From positions 30,259,466 through 30,323,465 of the forward strand of contig OX393577.1 in NCBI GenBank assembly GCA_947652605.1: 64,000 nucleotides of DNA. Reading direction: 5' to 3'. How positions within the stretch are numbered: the stretch's first letter is position 1; every line of letters starts with the position of its first letter. A model generated the notes under the pieces. That model saw only the letters and a list, made by a program, of their open reading frames with translations, searched no databases and had not been told where the DNA came from. The DNA comes from Elmis aenea (Eukaryota; Arthropoda; Insecta; Coleoptera; Elmidae). Positions 14,237 to 27,200 of this stretch are shown here, one piece after another. The translations under genes and the position numbers were made by a program.

Positions 14237-15162
14237 ATATCGGGTGTAAATGAAGTGTGGTACACCCTCCTTTTTTCTTTAGTTTTGATTTTAGATAAAT
14301 GAAACTTTAGACACACGATATGTGCAAAAATACGGGGTTTTCTGAGCACATGCACACAATTGTTTCACTTCCGGTTTTGCCGGAAATGAAACCCCAACTT
14401 TGTTATTTTAAATGGAACGATCTGTATATTTTTATATTTCTGGAAAGAGGAAGCGATTTTGGTTACAACTGCACTATTTTGGTTAGTTTTTCTTCTTTTT
14501 GTACCTTTCGGTGTCAAGGTTACATATTTCTGTAATAATACAGTAACAATCGTATATTATTTTATTCATTAGCAGGATCTCTTAATAAATCTTAACAATA
14601 ATCCGAAGTTTTTGAAGCAGACTCTTAATAAAAATACAAGTTATTGGTATCGATGGATTCGTTAGAAGATGCTCCATTTAAATAACCGCTTGTACCACCA
14701 TAGTTCCATTTAAAAAAATTGAATTTTTGTCAAAAAAAAAACGATTTCGCAACCTTCAAAGCCGATTTAAGTAACCTAAATGTCAATTAAAATTTACAAA
14801 AACGTTTTTCGAACAATTGTTGACATAATAAAATTCAATTTACACAGGTCACGGCACACTTAATAAAAAATTAAATTTTGGTTCAAAAATTATTTGAGGT
14901 TATAAAAACTAACCCAAATAGTGCAGTTGTATCCAAAATTGCTTCCTCTTTCTAAAAATATAAAAATATACAGGGTGTTTCATTTAAAATAACAAAGTTA
15001 GGGCCATTTCCGCCGAAACCGGAAGTGAAACAATTGTGTGTATGTGTTCAGAAAAATCCGCTTTTTTGCACATATCGTATCTATGTCTAAAATTTCATTT
15101 ATCTAAAATCAAAAGTAAAGAAAAAAAGGGGATTATACCACACTTCATTTACACCCGGTATA
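14237..15162. mobile_element. Foldback element flanked by TA
   Basis: The left end (TATCGGGTGTAAATGAAGTG) and right end are inverted matches with flanking TA, and the arms continue inward for over 300 bp. Shared inner blocks include the string ACTTCCGG beside CACACAATTGTTTC and a block about AGTGCAGTTGTA. A solitary CAGGGTGTTTCAT terminus near 14971 suggests a second element end inside the right arm. No transposase is present. The TA target suggests a Tc1/mariner-type origin. Confidence 0.65.
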
Positions 15163-17007
15163 CGTTCATACATATGGGATGGGCATCTTGATAATTACAC
15201 ATCAATAAAATTTGAAGAGAAGGTTTTATGCTTTAGGTATTTTTCTGCATAACATACCTTAAAATTTAAAGGAAATGCTAAAACAGTACCATGGAACAGT
15301 GTGTTATGTAAAAAATTTAAATCAACTTGCATGTATTTTGAAACTGTCAATTTCATTTTACAGGCGTTAAATTTAAATTGCTTTATATCTATAAAAAATA
15401 CGTAAGCTGTTGCCAAATCATACTTTAATTTTTAAGGTTCTAAGCCAAACGTAGCAATTACAAAGTATACCTACTTTGAACGTACTAGCACTAGCAAAAG
15501 GTCCTAGTTTTACGCAATTGTAAAATTCTCGTACAAGTAATAGAAATAGTACCTACATATTTGTACATATTAGATATTTCTTAATCGGTTTCCCACGAAC
15601 TGATTTATGTAACTAACAAAACCTCATAGAATTTTCTTATTTTTCTTAATTCAAAATAACAATTTTTTTAAATTTTATTTTCTCATATTGCTCGAACAAC
15701 ATTAACAATATATTTGGTGCGAACTGATTTTAAAAGACCCATCAAATATTAATTGCAATCAATGTAACTGCTTGCTCACACAAAGATTTTACATCACATT
15801 GCGTTTGCATTGTATTGTGTTACTAATAATTAAACAAGAATGAAAATCCTACTGTAACATTTGATTAACGGTGTTAGTAGTTAACGGTTAGGTAATGAAT
15901 GATTTACTTGAACTTTAAAGTATCTTGTTCTGATTGTTGTTTTATGTCCACCATTCACATTGATTAGGGTACGCAACCTGGTGAATTATTACCAAACTAT
16001 TCAACCGCAATTGTTATTATAAACTAACCATAAAAGTTCTATGTGAGTTACTAATATCTAAATAAAGTTTTAAATAAGTCGCACAATTACGGAGATTAAA
16101 TCAACATTCCTAGATAAATCCTTCCAATCTATAAATTAATCGCTTTGTATCGCCTAGTTTAATTTTTTTTTTACAAATAATATTGTAGATTATTTTACAT
16201 TTTTTGTAACTTAATAAACGTAATATTATAGGAGATAATGTGAAACTGCAAGCACGACCTTGCAGTAGTTTTACATGGCACGGTGCACTTTTTACGCACT
16301 AATAAACTAATTATAAGCAATTACAATATGCATTTTAACGATACGAATAAAATGCAAAGAAGGTGTAGTAACGTTTTGTGCAAAAATAACTAACAAGATT
16401 CTTACTAGAAAAAGAAGATTATTGCCGGAGTGTATCAATTTAAATGTCGTTCTTTTATATGAAATTTATTGCAAAATTTTATATTGATTACAAATACCCT
16501 AAAAACTTACTGCTTTAAGTACGTACTAATAATATACAAGACAATAGATAAATATTGAATAAAAAAGAACTGAACTGAATCCCACTGATAAATAGTTATA
16601 ACGATTATAGAACTGAAAAGGAGGTTAGGTTTTTACAATACTTGTTAAATGGACACAGTGATTAGCAAAACTAAATTTTAAAAGTAGACAACCACAAATC
16701 TATGATTAAGTACATCAAGCCTTTGACAGCGACTAAACAAAACGTCAAAAATCAGTATAAACTAAACAGACCACTAAACCTCGTTTTTTTCAAATACAAT
16801 GCCTAAAATTTTTTTAAAATTCTAATGCAAAATTAAATGCTGCATCAATCTGTATTAGCGTTTCCTATACCTATCTGCAAGAATTGTCGAGTTATTAGGA
16901 ATTTTTGATAAAGAGAAATTGTAACATTTTTAAATATTAAGCCTTGGAAATGATAACAAATGCCAATATTAATAACTGTCAACCACTTTTATTGCGTTTG
17001 TCTGAAG
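15163..17007. other. AT-rich noncoding stretch
   Basis: Nothing was recognised beyond AT-rich DNA. The frame at 15195-15416 (minus) shows no domain and no codon signal. Confidence 0.5.
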
Positions 17008-17597
17008 CAGGGGTCGGCAACGTGGTGCCTGCGGGCACCCGGGTGCCCGCGAAGCATTTTGAAAGTGCCCGCCACTAACGTAAAATAACTTGTAAACCCA
17101 CCACTTTCCCAATGACGCGCTGTTTGTCGCACTATTATAGGGATGGCAAATAGGTGTCACGCGAGATTTTCGACGGCACGCTAAGTATCTTTAAATATCG
17201 AAAATTATCATATCTTTATACCATAACTAGCTAATGGTATGAGATATTCCTTTGGAAAAAGTTGCCAGCGGTCTAACCCAACAAATTTTGAAAAAGTTGC
17301 CAGCGATCTAACCCAACAAATTTTGAAAGAGTTGCCAGCGGTCTAACCCAACAAATTTTGAAAAAGTTGCCAGCGGTCTAACCCAACAAATTTTGAAAAA
17401 GTTGCCAGCGATCTAACCCAACTAATTTGGATAAAGTTGCTAGCGGTCTAACCTAACTAGTTTTAATATTTGGCACACTGATCAAATCCTATTTGCCAAT
17501 CCCTGCACTTTAGCTTGGAAAATAAATGAAAAGTGCCCTTTGTCATAAGTTAGCTATTCAGGGTGCCCTTCTTATCAAAAAGGTTGCCGACCCCCTG
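17008..17597. mobile_element. Non-autonomous hAT element with internal minisatellite
   Basis: The ends CAGGGGTCGGCAACGTGG and AGGTTGCCGACCCCCTG are inverted and match the widespread hAT terminus CAGGGGTCGGCAACC. The stretch is GC-rich near its ends and has no transposase. No 8-bp duplication is visible at the borders, so it is old or its edge is rearranged. The tandem array at 17261-17462 lies inside. Confidence 0.75.
17261..17462 (+). repeat. 35-bp tandem repeat, about 5.8 copies
   Basis: Units begin GTTGCCAGCGGTCTAACCCA at 17261, 17296, 17331, 17366, 17401 and 17436. Adjacent units differ at only a few bases (GGTC/GATC, AAAAA/AAAGA); the last two are the most diverged. This is a minisatellite confined to the hAT element. 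Confidence 0.95.
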
Positions 17598-18539
17598 AAG
17601 TATCCATGAAAATGGAAAATCAAGAGTATTCTTCATATATTTTTAATGCCCGGTCCCAATCAATCACACTGTAGTACGAGACACAAGAAACGTGTTCTTT
17701 TCAAAAATTAATTAGGTCACAGACCTCAGAAAATTATTTTCTCCAAAGAATAAATTTATGGAACAATTTTATGTAGTAATGTAAAAGAAGATAAGTTAAG
17801 TGCATTCTAAAATAACTTCAATAGTATATACGATCGGTAAAACGTAGTTGTTTGAAAGAGTTTTTCACGCATTAGTGTTTTGGGAAACTCTAATCTAAAT
17901 CTATTAAATTTGTCTATTCGACAGACAAATCTAAAAATTATTCACAAAGATTATCCGTGAAAAAATACAAATCAAATTAAAATTCTTTGTGAAATGGCAA
18001 AATACCTGCAAAATTATGTTTTATAGTTAGTATAACTGGAGAATTCATAAAAAAAAACTAGGTTATTGCCACGATGGTCCTTTTCATTATTATTTATTGA
18101 TTAACCTTTTGTTTGTTTGCTTTTTATTATTGGGCTTTTATTGTATATGTTGGATATAAACCTAACTCGACACTTTCAGTTATTTTAATTTTTTCTATAC
18201 ATTTAACATGAGGGTTTACAAAGAACGTTTAGTGATGGCTCCTTACGATTTAGTTGACAAATCATGTGTTTGTAACTTTTTTTTATGTTTCTATTTGATG
18301 GCTGTCGATACGAGCTGTTTTTAATATTATTTATTTTAATTGGGTGTGCATTAATATATTGATTTTGTTCAATTCAAATTGTTACGATTTGTACGATTCA
18401 GATTGTTACGATCAATTGTTACGGTCAGTTTACTTTGATTGCATTGATTACATTTTGTAAAAACATAGTTTAATATTTTCTTGCGAAAACTTATTTTGCT
18501 TACTAGATTATGTTTACAAGTACTCGTACAACCAATGGA
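17598..18539. other. AT-rich noncoding stretch
   Basis: No gene or repeat boundary was seen. A short inverted pair occurs around 17905-17935 (AAATTTGTCTATTCGACAG-type). Confidence 0.4.
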
Positions 18540-18775
18540 ACACAACATTAAGGAGATACAATTAAAATGGTCACGACACGTAGATGGAATGGAAGTGATA
18601 GGATGCTCAGAAAACCCTATGAAGTCTGGGTAAAAAACTAAAAGGGAGACCAAAGAAAACTTGAAATGAGGAGGTTAAATGAGCTACCATAAACAGAGCA
18701 ATCGCATGGAGCAAGGTTAGAGAGCTAGCCAAAGATAAAAAAAGATGTGGGGTTCATATAAACAGAGCTCACATA
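18540..18775 (+). pseudogene. LINE ORF2 3'-end fragment
   Basis: Translation in shifting frames gives pieces typical of the C-terminus of insect non-LTR retrotransposon reverse-transcriptase proteins: EIQLKWSRHVDGME, then GRPKKT, then INRAIAWSKVRELAKDKK. The familiar layout is a QLKW.GHV block, a GRPKK.W block and an AW...LA.DR.W block. Several frameshifts and stops show it is dead. It lies inside the long intron. Confidence 0.7.
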
Positions 18776-20065
18776 CATTCATTGATATTCTGTGCATATT
18801 ACATCATTGCGAGGGATGTAAATGTTCTTCATATGCTTGAGTTCTCCAGGATGCACTCGTTGCACGCACATTAACTGGTTCATTCAACAAATCAGTCTAA
18901 CACACGCATATACTTTAGCAATAATTTTAGCGTTTACCGTTGAGTGAATTAATTCATCGTAACAGGTTATACTCCAATGAGCAGCAAATTAACAAGTTCC
19001 GCTGAAAAAATGGTACAATCGATAAAATACAGGTCTATACATCATTATTAAGAATTTTTCAAGTGGAACAAAGTACAATCTAATATAGGTACCATATCTG
19101 GTCGTACTACGAGTTTTTATACAAACAAACTACATTCTAAAAATTATTCCTATAAAATTAACCATGTTCATAAATTTAATAATAAGTTATAAATCTTTAA
19201 GTACCAGTTTCTGTTTATCACAAATGTGATTCGGGACAAGTGTTAAGTCAGATATAAATCGCATATTTTTAGATATGCAAATCTGCGGCGATATATTCTG
19301 GCAAATAATTGTATACTGGATCAGATTTTCGCCGTATTTTTAAGATACCAGCGTATACACCTGTTCACCTTCTTAACAAGGACATTGTTTTGGATCTATC
19401 TTGCTAAAACCTGCGGCTATTATTAAGGTTTATATTTGGAGTAAGGACAGTAGAAGTTGCTGTAAGAAAAAGGTCACCGCCATTTTATAAATGACATGTT
19501 TTGTAGTGATGTTACTTTATTTTGTCAGTCAGGAAATTATTTTATTACGTTTTATAACCTAAATCATTAATTTCATTAGGGTCACACGAAAATGAATAAA
19601 TAACAGGAAAAAGATTCCGCAAATATCTCTCCTTGGTATATGAATATTTTATGCGATAGAGATAGAAATAATCGGTCGTATATTATGTGTATCACACGTT
19701 GTTTACTATTAATCATGTAATGTTACATAACGAAAAAACACAAAGGTTATGTTCAGTGCAATAAATTATAGCGGCCATTCACATACCTACAGCCGTTCAA
19801 AAAACTTTTATGAGTTTTGCAAACTTGATCTGGTTTAATCAGTTAAAAAGAATCTGATAAGTTGCTGAATTTGCTAATATACAGAGTAGGTACACCCTAT
19901 AGATAATTACCACCTTAAGCGACTCAATTTATTTAGAAATAACCTTATCAGATTTATATAGATACTATTTTAAAAATATAACTCAAACTTGATGTACCTT
20001 CAAACAGGTTTATTCATTTTTTTTATATTAAAAGCCGGTATCTAATACTAAGACAAAATAAGAAT
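18776..20065. other. AT-rich noncoding stretch
   Basis: Nothing recognisable was seen in this interval. Confidence 0.4.
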
Positions 20066-20200
20066 ACATCAAATGGAAAGACATAAAAAGGCTAGCACAA
20101 GACAGAAAAACATGGAAAAAAAGTCAGCACAACACAACTCAACAGTCCTACACCTAACAGTAGAAGGACTCATGACTAAATAAAATAATAATAATCTAAT
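20066..20200 (+). pseudogene. Second LINE 3'-end fragment with AAT tail
   Basis: The frame WKDIKRLAQDRKTWKK matches the last block of the LINE C-terminus seen at 18540-18775. It is followed by a stop, about 60 bp of 3'UTR and a short AATAATAAT tail near 20180-20195, as expected for a 5'-truncated LINE insertion. Confidence 0.6.
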
Positions 20201-20771
20201 ACTTTTGGTGATATTTTTTTTTTAGATTATTGTTAAGTATCAGTAGTTCATAATAACTACCTCTATTTAAATGAAAATGTAACGACATATTTTGTATTTA
20301 CAAGTTAATCAAAATCAAGTACTTTATTTAGCTTTAAAAATAAAACAAAAATGCTTGTATGATTTGAAAAATTGAAATGAACCTAATGATTGAAATCTAT
20401 TTTTGAAAAAAAACATGCTTTTGTCATTTAAAAAGTTCAAAATACAATTTAAATTTCGAATTATTTTCTTGTCATCGAACACCGATTTTTCGCCATTCAA
20501 TTACATAAAGTTTATCAAGATCATCTTTAAAAACCAACGATATTTGTCATTAAAAAAATTTAACAATAATTATGAACAGCAAAGTTTTGTAGAAAGGTTT
20601 GTTAATAGAATAATTGATTAAAGCACACAAGAAAAGAAGACAATATAAAAATATTGCATTGAGGTTTGTTGCTTCGTGTATCGTTTATATCACGTGTAAT
20701 AGTTTAGTTAAACAATAAATATTTTATTGTTTCATTTTAATGCATTTTTGTCACTTTTGCTTTCTAAAACT

Positions 20772-21433
20772 CACCAGGGAAGTTCACAATACGTTGTCGC
20801 TAGAATTTGATTAGGGCTGTATTTATTGCATCAACATCAAAACTAAATGTTTTCCAGAGTTAAACGTGCCACTGGCCATTTCCTCGGAAAAATAGGGGAA
20901 AAACTGAAAAGTTGAATAATAAAAGTAGTTTTTGCGATCGCGTTGGCTTTGCAAGTAAAATGGTGCAAAGTTTTTGAAAAATTCTTAAACGCTTCCGGAG
21001 AAAAACACGAAAAACGCGGCCTTTGTAAAAACGGTTTTGTTAAACGCCTATGCAAATCGCATAGATATACATATTTATACAGATATACCACAACTTCTCA
21101 AATCAAATCGCTTATGCAGGGTTTAGTTTTTGACGTTTATCTCCGGAACCGTTCAAGATTTTTTTAAAAACTTTGCACCATTCTACTTGCAAAGAATGCG
21201 TGCATTGGTAAATAGAAAAATTTAGATGTTGTCTCTGACGGTTTCATGGCCAACGCGATCACAAAAATGACCTTTTTATACCAATTTTTCAGTTTCTTCC
21301 CCATTTTTCCGAAGGGAACGGCCAGTGGCACGTATAACTCTGAAAAACATTTAGTTTTGATGTCCTTGATGCAATAAACACAGCATTTATCAAATTCTAG
21401 CGACAACGTATTGTGACCCTCCCTTGTCAGGTG
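20772..21433. mobile_element. Foldback element, copy 1
   Basis: The inverted ends are CACCAGGGAAGTTCACAATACG-like at 20772 and its complement ending at 21433. Arms of about 200 bp share ACGTTGTCGCTAGAATTTG, the GCGATCGCGTTGG block and the TGGTGCAAAGTTTTT block. The centre (about 21000-21110) is single-copy. Open frames here on both strands are palindrome shadows. A second copy lies at 29601-30124. Confidence 0.75.
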
Positions 21434-22529
21434 CGTATGGTACGCAAGTACTAAAAAATACGCCATTTTAGATACATAACCCTACATTGGGCTAAATCAA
21501 GAATGCACTAGTGCGTAATAAGTGAGATTTTACGGTACTTTCAATTGTTTTGCATTAATTTTTTAAGACAAAGCGCAGATGCGTCAATCTACTTTTATTA
21601 AATAATCATTAAAGCGTAACTTATTAGCTTACAGTTTATAAAATAAAGAACGTTTTTATTGTTTTAGGTATAATAAGTAAATCAGCTTTAAATTTAAATT
21701 TAATTTCACGTCCAATTTCGGCGGAAATTGAAACAACATGTTTAAATTGAACAGAGCTAAAATTCTACAATGATTAATAAAATATTATTTCTCTTTACAA
21801 AAAGTTGGTTCCCAATTTGCTCTAACGTTAACAATAAAGACTATGTATAGTTTGTATGAATTAGGAAAGTAATATTTTATTAGCCAATGCGTCGGCAGTA
21901 GGCTGTTTCTTTATTAATTATTTTTAAATAAATTAAAGTAAACTTTATCAATTCACGTTAACTTCGATAAAATATCACTTAAAATTTTAGATTTGTTACA
22001 ATTTCCGGTGAAATCGGAAGTGGTTTGCACACAAAAACTAGACTTTTATTGCATCAATTTGCCTTACTACTTGAACTTTCTGATTTCAATAATAAAAAAG
22101 TCATAGAGGCAGAAAAGATACAGCTGTAAAAAAAAAACAGTTGTACACAGATAAAGTCAATATAAGGTATGGTATAATACACTAAACTAGTGTTAATACG
22201 TTGCACGTGATGTAAACTAGATATATTACACTAAAAATCTGGCACCTAAATAACATAGCAGGGTTGATAAAAATCATGATTTTTTTGATTTTTTTAAATT
22301 TCATTAAGCATAATTACAAATTGATTAAATTGTAACTATATGTACCTACTCCAGACGCAAAAGAATATAATAAGTAAACAAAAGCAACATTACAATGAAT
22401 AAAAGTTTAATATTAAAAAAAAATTAAGCTGATATGTTCATAAAATCATAGCCTTGTACAGTAACTCTAATTATTAATAAATTTTTGACTTTTCACTTTT
22501 TAAATATTTTAAAAAATGTTACCGCGGTT

Positions 22530-22735
22530 GAGTTGTGGAAGTCCCAGAAAGACGTTCCTGACATTGCAACCATTTTACCAATAGTACAACAATAACTATG
22601 CAGTGTCGCTTCATCTGCATCGGTTGAACGAGTGTTTTCGTCTTTCGGTTTGGTATACTCAAATTTACGGAACCGGTTGGGTATTGAGAAAACAGGAAAA
22701 TTAGTATTTCTCTTTAAATATTATAATGATAATAA
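22530..22735 (+). pseudogene. hAT transposase C-terminal dimerisation domain, decayed
   Basis: One frame reads LWKSQKDVPDIATILPIVQQ, then a stop, then SASVERVFSSFGLVYSNL and RNRLGIEKTGKLVFLFK. This is the hAT C-terminal dimerisation block (SxxVERxFSxxG...RNRLxxEKxxKLVFL). It has at least one internal stop and no upstream catalytic region survives, so it is non-functional. It is the remnant gene of the outer element at 22259-24258. Confidence 0.8.
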
Positions 22736-22803
22736 TTAATGATTAAAATCGTGATTTCGAAAACCAATGTTATTTTTTTTTTAAATTAGCTATAGGTAGG
22801 TAC

Positions 22804-23953
22804 CAGTGGCGTGCGGTGACTTTTCAACCAGGGGATGCTGTCCAAAAAAAACGAACAATTTATTTTTTTTTAAATTAATTTTATTCTACGATCTTTTTTA
22901 CAAAATTCGTCTATAGCAACATCATACAATCTTTTTTTCATTTTTCATATTTAGCAATAATTTTTTTTCAATTGATATTAAAGCGAGAGCAGACAGTCAG
23001 TCTATCGTCATTTTGGCTGCTTCTGGTGAATGTTTTTATTCTTTTCATTGTCGAAAACGATCGTTCAGCCGATGCGCCCGTGGAAGGTATAGTGCAAATT
23101 AATTGTATTAATTTAAATACTTCTGTCAAAACATCTTTTAGCTCATCTTTCACAATTAATTCTTTTATGTAATTTATAGATTTCAAATGAAAGTCAGGAG
23201 TCGAGTACAAGTAAACGAATTGACTTTTTAACTTCATAAAATCAAAGTATTTTCCATAAGTTGGCTGAAGTGATTGTAATAGAAAATCCGGAAAATTCTT
23301 TTCATATTCTTTACATTTTCAATCAAAAATTGCAATTATTATTAACCATTAACCACATTATGGGTCGTATTAAATAATAATCAAAATTCTAAGTAGCGAA
23401 ACAGTGCACTAAAAATAGAGTTAAGTTAAGCTTATTTAAATAGAAGAAACTTGATTTAAAGAAAACAAAAATCAATTTACAACGGAAATGATTATTTTGT
23501 AGCGTGCGGTAATATCAATCGAGTGCGGCTGCCCTACCATATAACAGTTGCCCCACACAGAGGAACCATGAGAGTAATCGCTTCCCGTAGCTGTTAAGTA
23601 AAGCAACGATGCGGGCAATAGACTAGGGACTGCATCGCAGTGCGCATGCGCCAAGAACGCAAATTTTGAATCCACAATCAGAAACGCATCCCTCAGTCGG
23701 GCTCACAATCGCTAGCGCTGTGCATCGCACACATTTAGTCAGCCGCTCGATGGATGTATATTATATAACGCAAATTTTCGAGCAGGCAAAACATCGTATA
23801 TAATAAATAAAATTATCACGTAACAAAAAATAAAATCAAAGCGAAATAAAGCTACACGAAATTCAAATACATATTATACGAAAAAAAAAAATTCTTGACG
23901 TGAATTTTAGGGGATGCGCCGCATCCAACGCATCCATGGACCGCACGCCGCTG
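22804..23953 (-). mobile_element. Nested hAT transposon with 8-bp duplication
   Basis: The ends CAGTGGCGTGCGGTGA and CCGCACGCCGCTG are inverted hAT termini. The perfect 8-bp duplication GTAGGTAC sits at 22796-22803 and 23954-23961. It lies wholly inside the hAT remnant at 22259-24258 and so inserted later. It keeps a transposase C-terminus on the minus strand (22971-23320). Confidence 0.9.
22971..23320 (-). pseudogene. hAT transposase C-terminal fragment
   Basis: The frame is open from about 23320 down to a stop at 22968-22970. It contains LLQSLQPTYGKYFDF and then the hAT dimerisation signature STGASAERSFSTMKRIKTF followed by RSSQNDDRL. This subtype (AERSFSTMKRIKTFxRS) is found in zinc-finger MYM/PRKRIR-like hAT transposases. 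Only about the last 115 residues remain; the N-terminal zinc finger and RNase-H-like core are missing. The gene belongs to the nested element. Confidence 0.85.
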
Positions 23954-24266
23954 GTAGGTACATATAAAATGTGTGTATGAAATAAAAAATTGGAGCATAG
24001 ACGTAGCTATATTTTTAATTTTTAGGGAATTAATGTTTATGTTTATATTAATAAAGAATTTATAATTTTGAATTTATGAAAAATAAATTATTTTACCTTC
24101 ATGTTGTAATTACTTTGATTTGTTGTTTTATACACTTAAAAAATCACTTGATTTAAATCACTGATTTAAATAAAAAAATCATTTGATTTAAATCACTGAT
24201 TTAAATCACTGATTTAAATCGTGATTTAAATCAGATGATTTAAATCAGCTCAACCCTGTAACATAG

Positions 24267-27200
24267 TGAAGTGCAAACATCCGGAGTGGTGTAATACTGC
24301 AAAACAATATTGCAAGCAAAGTAGCGCCTCTTGATCTAGCGGAACGCTTAGGATTCTAAAGAATCAAAAGCCTTGACTACGATTATCTTCAATCTCTTTC
24401 ACACTAAACCAGGACTACGAGGTCGCTCAAACTTTTGATTACAGACACATTACGATTGTATTATGGCATAATTGTATAGTCGCCCGTTACACTGAGATTT
24501 ATGACATCTAGATAACTTAAAACATGTATTGTTCCACAACGAGCACGATTCGGCACGTTTAAAGTGCTAATTATTCAACACCCCTAGTTATATTGCATGA
24601 ATAACTATATAGTCCGACACGAAATGACACCTATATTTGATTGTTTTACTTTCTACAAACAATTTTACTTTCAGTCTTAAACTCTTAAATATATTCGAAT
24701 ATGGTGAGCTATCAACCGGTAAATATTGATTATAGTTACATGAAAATTGACAAGTACACTTTCTCTAACTTGCAACAAACTTCATACAGTTTCTTCAACT
24801 TAACCTAACCACAAACTGCTGTGTTTATCATTCATTGAAGTACTTATTGAAGCTAAGAAACTTCACACAAAAAATGTACATTGTCCAACATAAACATTCT
24901 AAAAATTTTATGAGAGAAACAGTCAGCGAATTCAATTCTAAAAGTTATGCTTTGTCGCATTATCTAGTTAAGTGTCGCACCAATATTAAAAGCCACATTT
25001 ACATTGCTAATTATTGCTAAGTATATCCATGTATAATGGCAATAGATATTAATTTTATTTCCGCAAAACTAAACCATGTAATACAAATGCATTCAGTTTT
25101 TAAAGAGCAATTTAAACATAAATCTTTAATAGTTTAGCCTTCAAAAACACGTTAGAAAATTTTAACACCTTTCAATAGCAAAAACTAATTCAGCGAAGTG
25201 GCCTATATTGCGAAAGGACTCATATTAATAAAACTTAAGTAATAAAGATGGTAGAATAAAAATGTCATAATTAATAAAGGCGGTATTCAATTAAAAGTTT
25301 CTCTCCCTATATTTTATTTCGGTAACTACTTGTTAGCCATAAGCTCTTTCAAATTATGAAGAAATATTTAAGAATAATTAGTTCATGATGATATTACTGT
25401 TTCAGTATCCTTTAAAAAATTTAAAAGATTACAAAAACGAAAGAAATACTATAAGCGATATTTATTTTACTTTCTAATTTATTTTAAACATCCAGCGCAC
25501 ACTTAAACGATAGGGCATTTGTGTCTATTTGTGTCAACAGTTTCGTGCAAAATTCAGTTGTGCAATATTGATAAATTTTTTTGATAATTAGTTATTAGAA
25601 TTAATAATCGGACTTAATTAGTTTAAATTATTTTATAATCTACATGAACATTAATCATTAGGCGAATTGGATTTTGCCTCGCTACATTTCAAAATGAAAA
25701 ATTAACCTACAGATAATTATGAACCAAATTGTTAGCAAAATCAATTTTCGTTGCTAAGGTGTGCTAAAGAAAGGTCACGGTAATATGTAAGTTTTAAAAC
25801 CATTTATAACTGTGTGAAAAATTATGTTAAAATAGGTAAGAAACTAAATCAAAAAGGCGTGCTTGCAAAATTCCTTGTATAATAAATTATTGCAATAAAA
25901 TTACTCAAATGAGGATTAAAAAAATTATCCAATTAATTTAACTAGAGACTATTATCATAATTTCGCATTTTCTTAAGTACGGTGTAAGACTTCGCAATTT
26001 AATTATGTTATTATAAAATGTTTTAAGGTACTAAGAAAAGTCTTTACAAACTGCAAAGATTTATTTTTATTGCAGCATCGCGCTTACGCATTTTATTAAT
26101 ATATAAATATACATAAAATCATTTAAACGTATTTTATTTTAGGTAATAGGAAATTTTAGTGTGTTACAGATATTTATTTACGCAAAATAACAGCCATATG
26201 CCATATTAATAAATAGGAAGTAAATATGAAGTTTTAGTACAAAATTAAAATTTGTTTTATAGTATCCAATGGTAAAAACAATATTATCCTACTTGAAAAA
26301 TTTATATTTTAATTATTGCTGTAGATTTGTCTGAGATTTCACTTCTATAAAACAGTTGTTACTTACATTATTACAAAAATTAAATAATATTCAACTAATT
26401 TCGCAAAACAAATTGATATATTTGACACAGAACTCTAATGCGATTTGCAAATTTGAACTTTTTAAATTGTCGATGCTATTTAAAAACTATCTGTTTATCC
26501 AAGTAAATTAACAATCACTAAAATTACGTACTTTATCGTTTTATACTTAACAGGTCTGTTATTACGAATACACTTAAACTTTCTCAACTACAAAAACATG
26601 AATTAACGCAATCGAAAGCAGCAACAACGAACAATGCAGTAAATGAACAAATAAAAAATATTATTACTCACAGATTATACTGCCTTTAATGTTTGCAGTG
26701 TTGTTCAAATAAAAATTTTCAAATACTGGGAACAAGGGACAGACACAGATTTAGTTTTACTACGTGGCATTCTGATATGTATCATTAAACGATTTTATCT
26801 GAGATGTTAGTGCGAATTGAATGAATTGAAATTGATCCATTAAATTGCAATAGCCGATTAACGTTTTATTGATTGCTCTTCACGAACTTTTTTCGATGAA
26901 TATTTATGCACTCCATGTGAAACGAGCAGTATTAACATTTATTTACTAACAAACCATCATAACTAATCTTTTAGATTAGTACTAATATTAACTTTGTCAC
27001 ATATGTTTTGCATATTATAATAGAAAATCTTTTAGGGCATTTTGTTTCTGCAACAATACTTAAATTATTTAAAAAATATAACAGAATTAGCTATCATAGT
27101 TTTTTCTCAAAGCAACGCAAACTGTCACTAAATAACTTCGTAATTAATGTCATTGCTCAGTTCTCACTTTTATTGTAAAAATAAACGTCTTTTAATAATT

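Larger units (their letters stand above)
22259..24258 (+). mobile_element. hAT transposon remnant with 8-bp duplication
   Basis: The ends are CAGGGTTGATAAAAATCATG and its inverted partner ending CTCAACCCTG. The perfect 8-bp duplication TAACATAG flanks it at 22251-22258 and 24259-24266. Subterminal ATTTAAATCA repeats are typical of this family. It retains a decayed transposase C-terminus (22530-22735) and is interrupted by another hAT element (22804-23953). A sister copy lies at 40039-41272. Confidence 0.9.

Noticed and set aside
21164..21466. 100-codon minus-strand frame and overlapping plus-strand frame
   Set aside because: Both fall within foldback arms, recur in mirrored form at 29833-30045 and have no domain.
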